Shown: piece by piece, positions 1 through 4,679 of the stretch | Layout of the letters: each line of letters begins with the position of its first letter | Position numbering within the stretch: position 1 is the first letter of the stretch | Source: Deltaproteobacteria bacterium | GTDB lineage: Bacteria > Myxococcota_A > UBA796 > UBA2385 | DNA length: 9,296 bases | Direction of reading: 5' to 3' | NCBI GenBank assembly: GCA_015489145.1 | Contig: WGAH01000726.1 | Coordinates: 1-9,296, forward strand | The notes under the pieces: generated by a model | The model's database searches: none | What the model saw: the letters and a program-made list of their open reading frames with translations, nothing else | What the model was told of the DNA's origin: nothing | Translations under genes and position numbers: made by a program

Positions 1-7
1 GGCCGGC

Positions 8-28
8 CCGGCGCCCCGCCCCCGCCGG
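8..28 (-). terminator. possible GC-only hairpin downstream of the acetyltransferase gene
   Basis: CCGGCG at 8-13 can pair with CGCCGG at 23-28 around a 9-base loop, 27 bases beyond the stop codon of the minus-strand acetyltransferase gene. There is no T-tract, so a classic intrinsic terminator is not shown. GC-rich DNA yields such stems by chance. The rest of 1-54 shows nothing but C/G-rich sequence. Confidence 0.2.
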
Positions 29-54
29 CCGGGTAGCGCGGCCGGCCACGCCGC

Positions 55-528
55 TCAGCCGTCGAACATCGCCTCGTAGAGCCGGTAGTGCTCGCCGTCC
101 ATGCCCAGGGCCGCGTAGGCGGCCCGGGCCCGGGCGTTGCGGCGGTCGACGTACAGGCGCAGGCCCACCGCGCCGGCGGCGCGCGCCTCGGCCTCCACCG
201 CCGCGTAGAGGGCGCGGAACACGCCCCGGCGCCGGTATTCCGGCCAGACGTAGACCGACTGGAACCACCAGGCGAAACCCGCCCGCCAGTCGCTCCACTC
301 GGTCGTGATCATGAGCTGGCCGGCCACGCGGCCGTCCAGCTCGGCGATCCGGTAGAAGGCCGGCGGGTCCTCGCGACGGGACAGCTCCGCGAGCACGGCG
401 CGGACGCCCTCGCGGACCACCGCCGGGTCCAGGGCCAGCCCCTCGCTCTCGCGCGCCAGGGCGAGGTTGCCCGCCACCAGCCGTTCCAGGTCCGCCGCCG
501 TCGCCGCCCGCACCGCAATCGCCGCCAT
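55..528 (-). CDS. GNAT-family N-acetyltransferase
   Basis: A 157-residue single-domain GCN5-related acetyltransferase, the normal length for the family. It would be cytoplasmic and transfer acetyl from acetyl-CoA to an amine; the substrate cannot be told. Motif A is clear: the strand SVYVWPEY (91-98) leads into the pyrophosphate-binding loop RRRGVF (99-104) and the helix after it. Motif B is the strand GLRLYVD (122-128) followed by N131...A136-A137-Y138...LGM (141-143), the usual Asn and Tyr positions. The N-terminal half (about 10-85) holds a predicted substrate-side helix and the strands FYRIAELDGRVAGQLMITTEW. The ATG at 528 is preceded by a strong GGAGGG (532-537) three bases upstream, which fixes the start. 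The gene is divergent from the small HTH-like gene, with 73 bp between the two starts. Family assignment is firm, the precise function unknown. Confidence 0.9.
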   Translation of the reverse strand: MAAIAVRAATAADLERLVAGNLALARESEGLALDPAVVREGVRAVLAELSRREDPPAFYRIAELDGRVAGQLMITTEWSDWRAGFAWWFQSVYVWPEYRRRGVFRALYAAVEAEARAAGAVGLRLYVDRRNARARAAYAALGMDGEHYRLYEAMFDG

Positions 529-577
529 TCGCCCTCCAGCCGGGGGCCGCCGCCGCGCGCCCCGGGCCGGCGGAGTG

Positions 578-583
578 TACGAT
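578..583 (+). promoter_or_regulatory. possible -10 element for the HTH-like gene
   Basis: TACGAT at 578-583 matches the sigma70-type -10 consensus at four of six bases and sits 18 bases before the ATG at 602, leaving room for the ribosome site. No convincing -35 element is visible in the GC-only sequence upstream. The 73-bp gap is shared with the divergent acetyltransferase gene. Confidence 0.3.
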
Positions 584-591
584 GGGCGCCC

Positions 592-596
592 GGAGG
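592..596 (+). promoter_or_regulatory. ribosome binding site deciding the HTH-like gene start
   Basis: GGAGG lies five bases before the ATG at 602. It selects this start over upstream in-frame ATG codons (for example at 467) that would run back through the divergent acetyltransferase gene. Confidence 0.75.
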
Positions 597-601
597 TCCC
601 G

Positions 602-973
602 ATGGAAAGCCACCGCGAGCTGGCCGAAGCCCTGCAGCGCTACCGCACCGCCCTCGCCGACCTCGTCGCCGCCGCCCACCGGGCCGCCGACACCGGGATG
701 CGCGACACCTGGCCGGCCCGCGCCCTGCGGGCCTGGTGGAGCGTCGCCGGCCTGGGCCCCGAGGGGGCGCGCCGCGCCCTGCACGCCTGGCGCAGCTACG
801 AGGGCCACACCCGCGCCGAGGCCGACCGCGTGCTGCGGGCCCACGGCGACCTGCCCGGCGGCACCCGCGGGGCCTGGGGGCGCTGGGAGCGCGGCGAGGA
901 GACCCCCGACGAGGGCGAGCGCCAGGCCATCGCCGACCTCATCGGCATCCCCCCGAGCGCCTGGGAGGGCTGA
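602..973 (+). CDS. small protein with an XRE/Cro-like helix-turn-helix C-terminus
   Basis: A 123-residue soluble protein. Residues 72-121 resemble the second half of an XRE/Cro-C1 DNA-binding domain: a helix around RAEADRVLRAHG, then GAWGRWERGEETP (90-102), which matches the recognition-helix and turn pattern 'vSrWErGkrtP', then QAIADLIGIPPSAW (108-121), which matches the closing 'iadaLgippsaW' helix. The first half of the fold is unusual, because the normal first helix and turn are replaced by GDLPGGTRG. The N-terminal 60 residues are two or three amphipathic helices rich in Ala, Arg and Trp that I do not recognise. It may be a regulator or a degenerate HTH adaptor. The start is set by GGAGG five bases upstream. 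The neighbour downstream is a J-domain gene on the same strand 113 bp away with its own promoter-like signal, so an operon is not required. Confidence 0.65.
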   Translation: MESHRELAEALQRYRTALADLVAAAHRAADTGMRDTWPARALRAWWSVAGLGPEGARRALHAWRSYEGHTRAEADRVLRAHGDLPGGTRGAWGRWERGEETPDEGERQAIADLIGIPPSAWEG

Positions 974-1000
974 GGCCACCCGGGATCGCCGCCCGGGGAG

Positions 1001-1024
1001 CGCGGGCCGACCGCCGGCCCCGCG
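1001..1024 (+). terminator. possible hairpin after the HTH-like gene
   Basis: CGCGGGCC (1001-1008) pairs with GGCCCCGCG (1016-1024), with one bulged C and a 7-base loop, 27 bases after the stop at 973. No T-run follows. The 974-1086 gap also holds a self-complementary GGCGCC cluster around 1024-1040. It could end transcription of the HTH-like gene or merely reflect GC composition. Confidence 0.3.
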
Positions 1025-1051
1025 GCGCCGGCGCGGCGCCCCCCGGGGGTG

Positions 1052-1080
1052 TTGGGTCCCGCCCCCGCCGGCGCTATGCT
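1052..1080 (+). promoter_or_regulatory. putative promoter giving a leaderless mRNA for the J-domain gene
   Basis: TTGGGT (1052-1057) and TATGCT (1075-1080) are spaced by exactly 17 bases. The -10 element ends six bases before the ATG at 1087, so transcription would begin at or next to the start codon. No Shine-Dalgarno sequence is present in the intervening CGGGCC or just before it, which agrees with a leaderless transcript. Confidence 0.45.
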
Positions 1081-1086
1081 CGGGCC

Positions 1087-1659
1087 ATGTCCAGCCGCCT
1101 CGCGTTCCAGGTCGAGATCGAGACCCTCCACGAGCTCCTCGACGAGCTCGACTACTACCGCATCCTGCGCCTCCCGCGCGACTGCACCGCCGAGGAGGTC
1201 GGCCAGGCCTTCCGCAGGGAGAGCCGCCGCCTGCACCCCGACCGGGTGGCCGCGATCCGCGACCCGGCGGTCCAGCGCCAGGCCAACGCGATCTACCGCC
1301 TGGTCGGCGAGGCCTACCGCTGCCTCAAGGACCCGGAGCGCCGCGCCCGCTACGACCAGCTCCTCGAGGAGGGCCAGCTCCGCATGACCGACGAGGCCGA
1401 CGCCGCCGCCCAGGCCGACCGCCACCGCGGCGACCCCGAGTACGCCGCCCACGACCCCAAGGCCGAGAAGTACTGGAAGATGGCGCTCCGCGACTTCCGC
1501 GACGAGAATTTCGGCGCCGCCGTGATGAACATCCAGTTCGCCCTCAATTTCGAGCCCGACAACGAGGTCTTCAAGGAGTGGCTCGACAAGGCGCGCGCCG
1601 CCAAGAAGGAAGCGGACGACAAGAAGGAAAAGAACCCCTACAAGCTTCGTATCGGCTGA
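1087..1659 (+). CDS. J-domain (DnaJ-like) protein with TPR-like C-terminal tail
   Basis: A 190-residue cytoplasmic protein that should recruit and stimulate an Hsp70 (DnaK). The J domain covers about 22-92: DYYRILRLPRDCTAEEVGQA (helix I-II), then the diagnostic HPD at 50-52 with the basic helix before it, then helix III (AVQRQANAIYRLVGEAYRCL) and DPERRARYD (82-90). The Gly/Phe region, zinc finger and substrate-binding domains of DnaJ proper are absent, so it is a class C J protein rather than a housekeeping co-chaperone. Residues 125-172 (KYWKMALRDFRDENFGAAVMNIQFALNFEPDN...) resemble one TPR helical pair. The tail is Lys-rich. Myxobacteria carry many small J proteins joined to regulatory or TPR segments, so this one probably delivers DnaK to a specific partner. 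The start at 1087 is supported by the promoter spacing and the onset of conserved sequence; no DnaK or GrpE gene is nearby. Confidence 0.88.
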   Translation: MSSRLAFQVEIETLHELLDELDYYRILRLPRDCTAEEVGQAFRRESRRLHPDRVAAIRDPAVQRQANAIYRLVGEAYRCLKDPERRARYDQLLEEGQLRMTDEADAAAQADRHRGDPEYAAHDPKAEKYWKMALRDFRDENFGAAVMNIQFALNFEPDNEVFKEWLDKARAAKKEADDKKEKNPYKLRIG

Positions 1660-1679
1660 GCCCGCCCGCCGGGGTTCAG
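1656..1679. terminator. shared hairpin at a convergent gene junction
   Basis: CTGAGCCC (1656-1663) pairs with GGGTTCAG (1672-1679) around an 8-base loop, with seven Watson-Crick pairs and one G-T wobble. The TGA stop of the J-domain gene (1657-1659) lies in the left arm and the stop of the minus-strand TPR gene (1676-1678) lies in the right arm. The genes are only 16 bp apart, so one stem could serve both directions. No T-run follows on either strand. Confidence 0.45.
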
Positions 1680-3205
1680 GATTCGCCCCCCTCGCCCGGC
1701 CCGACGCCGAGCAGCCGCATGAGCTCCTCGGCATGCCGCCGGTCGCGCGGGAACCCGTGCGCCGCCGCGGCGTCGCGGGCCTGGCGCAACAGGCGCGCGA
1801 CCTCGGGGGCGTCCTCGGGCCGCCCCCGGAGGTCCAGGGTGAGGGCGAGGTTCATGCGCGCGATCCACGCCCCGCGCCGGTCGCCGAGCTTCTCGTAGGC
1901 GGGAAGCTCCTCCTCGCGGCGGATGCGCAGCGCTTCGTCCAGCTCCCCGCGCAGCAGGCGGATGTCGGCCAGCATGCCGATCGCCACGGCGCGGCCGCGC
2001 ACGTCGCCGAGGCGCTCGAACACCGGCAGCACCTCCTCCCTCAGCAGCCGCTCCGCCTCGCCCACCTCCCAGCGCACCAGGTGGATGGCCGCGAGCCGGC
2101 TCCGCACCCAGGCGCACTCGCGCACGTCGCCGAGGCGTTCGAACACCGGGAGCACCTCCTCCCTCAGCAGCCGCTCCGCCTCGTCCACCTCCCCGCGAAG
2201 CAGGTGGAGGTTCGCGAGGCCGCCGAGGGCGACGGCCCGCGATCGGGCATCGCCGAGCCGTTCGAGCACCGGGAGCACCTCCTCCCTCAGCAGCCGCTCC
2301 GCCTCGTCCACCTCCCCGCGCACCCGATGGATGTCGGCCAGCGAGCCGAGGGTGATGGCGCGGGACCGGGCATCGCCGAGCTTCTCGTAGACCGGGAGCT
2401 CCTCGTCGCGGCGAATGCGCAGCGCTTCGTCCAGCTCCCCGCGAATCGCGAGGATCCCGGCGAGCTGTCCGAGACAGAGGGCGCGCGTCCGCTCGTCACC
2501 CGCCCGCTCGGCGAGCCTCAGCGCCCGGTCCAGCAGCCTCCGCGCCTCGTCCGGCCTGCCCCGCGCGTTCTCGAGCTCCGCCAGGAGCCGGAGCGCCTGC
2601 ACGTCCTCCGGATCCCGCGCAAGGTCATCCCGAAGCCGAACCGCGAGCTCGTCCCAACGGCCGGACAGCCACAGGCGGTCGCGAACCGGGTCGCCGGTGA
2701 AGGGGATGTCGGCGGTAGAAAGCCGCGGTTCCGCGCCCGGCCGAGGTCCGAGGTGCGGCGACCTGCCGTCGAGCCCGACGTGCAAGCTCGCGAAGTCGAC
2801 GAAGTCCGGGGCCGCGTCCGCCAGGGTGCGAATGCCCTCGGGGTGCCCGACGACCACCCACGGAACGGGGCAGGTCCCCACCAGCCGGTCGCGCTGGACG
2901 TTGAGGCGCCGGGCCAGCGCGGCGTGCCCCGCGTGCAGCCCCTTCAGCAGGAGCGCCTCCACGGCCCCGAGACCGCGCAGGGCCGCGAGGGGATCCGGCT
3001 CGAGATCGTCCGCCGAGAGCGTGGCCAGGGCGATGCCGCGCTCGGCGAGGCGCCGGCCCAGCGCATCGGCGAAGGCATCCTCCTCGGCGGGCGAGGGCAA
3101 CGCGATGAGGGCCAGGTCGAAGCCGCCGCGGCCGAACACCACCAGGCGGGTCGCCAGGTCCAGCGCCCCGCTCGCCTCAGGCCCCATCGTGCCGGGCGAT
3201 GGCAT
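1676..3205 (-). CDS. tandem-TPR protein with N-terminal LNxxRDxL/APDF domain, partner of the upstream NTPase
   Basis: A 509-residue soluble protein in two parts. Residues 18-146 form a compact alpha/beta region with FGRGGFDLALIALPSP (24-39), LNVQRDRL (101-108), a hydrophobic strand VPWVVVGHP (114-122) and APDFVDF (132-138). From memory, this LN-x-x-RD-x-L plus APDF pattern recurs in bacterial STAND-type ATPase systems, often fused to or beside the NTPase. Residues 175-235 are degenerate TPRs. Residues 236-481 are tandem 41-residue TPR units of the type GDxRSRA...LADIHxxRGExDEAxRxxREEELPVxERL; the last copy is degenerate. The start at 3205 has GAGG (3212-3215) six bases upstream; the ATG at 3187 lacks a ribosome site. 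The reading frame overlaps the NTPase gene by 29 bp, which points to translational coupling. A sensor or scaffold role for the switch ATPase is inferred. No catalytic effector motif is recognised. Confidence 0.85.
   Translation of the reverse strand: MPSPGTMGPEASGALDLATRLVVFGRGGFDLALIALPSPAEEDAFADALGRRLAERGIALATLSADDLEPDPLAALRGLGAVEALLLKGLHAGHAALARRLNVQRDRLVGTCPVPWVVVGHPEGIRTLADAAPDFVDFASLHVGLDGRSPHLGPRPGAEPRLSTADIPFTGDPVRDRLWLSGRWDELAVRLRDDLARDPEDVQALRLLAELENARGRPDEARRLLDRALRLAERAGDERTRALCLGQLAGILAIRGELDEALRIRRDEELPVYEKLGDARSRAITLGSLADIHRVRGEVDEAERLLREEVLPVLERLGDARSRAVALGGLANLHLLRGEVDEAERLLREEVLPVFERLGDVRECAWVRSRLAAIHLVRWEVGEAERLLREEVLPVFERLGDVRGRAVAIGMLADIRLLRGELDEALRIRREEELPAYEKLGDRRGAWIARMNLALTLDLRGRPEDAPEVARLLRQARDAAAAHGFPRDRRHAEELMRLLGVGPGEGGES
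1899..2450 (-). repeat. 123-bp tandem repeats coding the TPR units
   Basis: Five in-frame copies of a 123-bp unit (41 codons) run through the TPR gene. A 54-bp block is identical at 2144-2197 and 2267-2320, and a third copy at 2021-2074 differs at a few bases. The outer copies form a different pair: a 29-bp block is identical at 1923-1951 and 2415-2443, exactly four units (492 bp) apart. The array is therefore organised as A-B-B-B-A. Such near-identity at DNA level indicates recent duplication or gene conversion within the gene. Confidence 0.85.
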
Positions 3206-4499
3206 CCGCGACCTCGGGCACCCGGAGCACGAGAGGGTTGACCGCGTACCAGTCGTGGCCGTCGTGCTTGAACACCCAGCGATTGAACAGGAGCCGCAGG
3301 TAGCGCTGATCGTGACCGAGCTGCCGGGTGCGGTGCACCTCGGCCAGCAGGGGAACCAGCCCCGACAGGTTCACCTGGTCGCGCAACAGGGTGAGCTGGG
3401 CCCGAACCGCCGCGTCCACCGCGTCGAGGCCCACCCGATCACCGCCCGTCCGCAGAATGGCCTCCCGAACGAGGTCGAGCAGGAGGCGGGGGTGGCCGCC
3501 GGAGAACCGCAGCAGTTCGTCCACCACGCCGTCTTCGAAAACCCGCGCGAGGTCGATGCGGCGGGCGAGCAGCTCGCGCAGGAGGGCGGCGCCGGGGTCG
3601 GAGAGGGTGCCCGGCGCCTCCGATGGGCGCCGAATCGCAGGCACGTGCATGACCTCGGTGGCGTAGACCGAGCTGAGGGGCGGCCCCACCGGTCTCAGCA
3701 GCAGGTCCACCGGTGGCGTGAGCACCATGCTGACCCGCAGGCCATGGATGTGGTCGGCCCCACCTCCGAGCGCGCGGTCGACCACCGCCGGCTCGTAGCG
3801 ATCGAGGTTGTCGAGCATGATCAACAGCTCGCGCTCGGGTTCGAGTCGGCCCCCCGCCTCGTCGAGCAGGCGGTTGCACAGCTTCACCAGGTCGCCGGGA
3901 AAGCGCCGCAAGGCCGAGACGACCTTTTCGCGCTCGGCGCTGCTGACCTTGAGCATTCCCAGGACCGATCCCAGGAAGCCGGCCGCGGGCGGCAGGTCCC
4001 GATCCATGCCGGCCTGCACCACCGCCAGCCTCTCGCGGACCTCTTCGTGCGTGACCGTGGTGAACCAGCTCTGGATGGCGCCCAGGTACGCCTCGTCGAG
4101 CGGGCGATTCACGACCTCGCGAAAGTGCCGCTCCACCTCGACCGCAATGGCGAGCAGCAGCTCGGAGAGGTCGAAATCCGTCGCGTTCAGGCGGTCGTCC
4201 ACCTCGATGCGCACGACTTCGAAGGCGTCCCTCAACCGCGCGGCCAGCGCGTTGAGCTCGGTGGACTTGCCGGTGCCCCGCATGCCGACGAAGAGGACCT
4301 TGGGCCAGGCCTCCTGGCCCGCGACCCCGGCCACGGGTGACGGCTTGCTGCGAAAGCGGCGCTCCATCACCCCGCGCAGGTCCCCTTCGCGCGCCGGGCC
4401 GAGATCCACGTACCAGGCGTGGTCCGGCGGGAGGGGCTGAGGTGAACAGGCCCGGTAGGCCCCCACGAGGTCGGTGGCAGGGCTCGGGTTTCGCTCCAT
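3177..4499 (-). CDS. STAND/AAA-like P-loop NTPase with C-terminal winged-helix-like segment
   Basis: A 440-residue cytoplasmic nucleotide-driven switch protein. After the N-terminal segment LVGAYRACSPQPLPPDHAWYVD comes the Walker A loop VGMRGTGKST (71-80), followed by ELNALAARL. Walker B is LLIMLDNLDR (225-234), with D230 as the likely Mg ligand; a strand HGLRVSMVLTPP (252-263) sits where sensor 1 is expected. RFSGGHPRLLLDLVREA (331-347) contains the GxP motif (G335-H-P337) typical of STAND NTPases. Residues 400-425 (LRLLFNRWVFKHDGHDWYAVNPLVLR) look like a winged-helix wing ending in the common 'W..vnPLv'. No transmembrane or effector domain is evident. The ATG at 4499 lacks a ribosome site but follows an extended -10 by six bases, so the mRNA may be leaderless. 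It is the first gene of a two-gene unit overlapping the TPR gene by 29 bp. Exact STAND clade and output are unknown. Confidence 0.82.
   Translation of the reverse strand: MERNPSPATDLVGAYRACSPQPLPPDHAWYVDLGPAREGDLRGVMERRFRSKPSPVAGVAGQEAWPKVLFVGMRGTGKSTELNALAARLRDAFEVVRIEVDDRLNATDFDLSELLLAIAVEVERHFREVVNRPLDEAYLGAIQSWFTTVTHEEVRERLAVVQAGMDRDLPPAAGFLGSVLGMLKVSSAEREKVVSALRRFPGDLVKLCNRLLDEAGGRLEPERELLIMLDNLDRYEPAVVDRALGGGADHIHGLRVSMVLTPPVDLLLRPVGPPLSSVYATEVMHVPAIRRPSEAPGTLSDPGAALLRELLARRIDLARVFEDGVVDELLRFSGGHPRLLLDLVREAILRTGGDRVGLDAVDAAVRAQLTLLRDQVNLSGLVPLLAEVHRTRQLGHDQRYLRLLFNRWVFKHDGHDWYAVNPLVLRVPEVADAIARHDGA
3212..3215 (-). promoter_or_regulatory. ribosome binding site deciding the TPR gene start
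   Basis: GAGG on the minus strand ends six bases before the ATG at 3205, inside the coding sequence of the NTPase gene. The competing ATG at 3187 has no purine-rich sequence at the right distance. This favours re-initiation or coupled translation of the TPR protein from the NTPase mRNA. Confidence 0.55.
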
Positions 4500-4505
4500 G
4501 GCACG

Positions 4506-4514
4506 AAGCTATCA
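4506..4514 (-). promoter_or_regulatory. putative extended -10 element of the NTPase/TPR operon
   Basis: On the minus strand TG-A-TAGCTT fits the extended -10 pattern TGnTAnnnT. It ends six bases before the ATG at 4499, the same spacing as at the J-domain gene, and no Shine-Dalgarno sequence follows. A -35 element is not recognisable, as is tolerated for extended -10 promoters. The mRNA would be leaderless or nearly so. Confidence 0.4.
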
Positions 4515-4607
4515 CGCTCCACCGACCGCCTTCCTCGACCCGCCCGGCGCGGCGGCGTCGGCCCGGCCCGGCGGGCGCGGTCCCCGCGCCGCGGTTGTCA
4601 GGGGCAT

Positions 4608-4639
4608 GAAAAAAGGCCCTTTCAGCCCCCGGCCTTTTC
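4608..4639. promoter_or_regulatory. A/T-flanked inverted repeat in the divergent NTPase / PHP gene gap
   Basis: AAAAGGCC (4611-4618) and GGCCTTTT (4631-4638) form a perfect 8-bp inverted repeat around 12 bases; the left arm begins with six A residues. Nested in the left arm is a second palindrome, AAAGG-C-CCTTT (4612-4622). It lies in the 180-bp gap between divergent genes, 41 bases before the PHP gene start. Read on the minus strand it ends in a T-run like a terminator, yet no minus-strand gene enters it. It could be an operator, a 5' leader hairpin or part of a promoter. The remainder of 4500-4679 shows no other recognisable feature. Confidence 0.45.
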
Positions 4640-4670
4640 GATGTAGCCTGATCGGCGTCACCCCACCGCC

Positions 4671-4675
4671 GAGGG
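4671..4675 (+). promoter_or_regulatory. ribosome binding site of the PHP gene
   Basis: GAGGG ends four bases before the ATG at 4680. An in-frame TAG at 4644-4646 with no alternative start codon in between leaves this as the only start. Confidence 0.65.
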
Positions 4676-4679
4676 TCGG

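Noticed and set aside
88..1086. Open frame extending the J-domain gene upstream to position 88
   Set aside because: It is antisense to the acetyltransferase gene, then an Arg/Pro/Gly-rich translation of a GC-only region. The promoter-like signal and the onset of the J domain put the real start at 1087.
796..1734. 312-aa minus-strand open frame antisense to the J-domain gene
   Set aside because: It is a Val/Gly/Ala/Leu-rich antisense translation typical of GC-rich coding DNA, and it overlaps two well-supported genes.
582..1898. 438-aa plus-strand open frame over the HTH-like and J-domain genes
   Set aside because: It is Pro/Arg/Ala-rich low-complexity translation of a second frame, with no domain and no ribosome site.
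1899..2450. CRISPR-like array
   Set aside because: The repeats are 123 bp, in frame and coding; the stretches between identical blocks are also coding TPR sequence, not spacers, and no cas gene is near.
1733..4340. Long plus-strand open frames (502 and 641 aa) antisense to the TPR and NTPase genes
   Set aside because: Their apparent repeats (for example EHREHLLPQQPLRL) are only the antisense image of the TPR array. The sense strand shows real TPR and P-loop motifs.
1676..4499. Recent horizontal transfer of the NTPase/TPR pair
   Set aside because: Third-position base use looks a little less extreme than in the flanks, but I could not measure it, and no integrase, tRNA or insertion element borders it. 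A codon-usage comparison would decide.
4612..4638. Intrinsic terminator on the minus strand
   Set aside because: The sequence has a stem and T-run in that direction, but no minus-strand gene is transcribed into it from the right, so a regulatory or leader role is more sensible.
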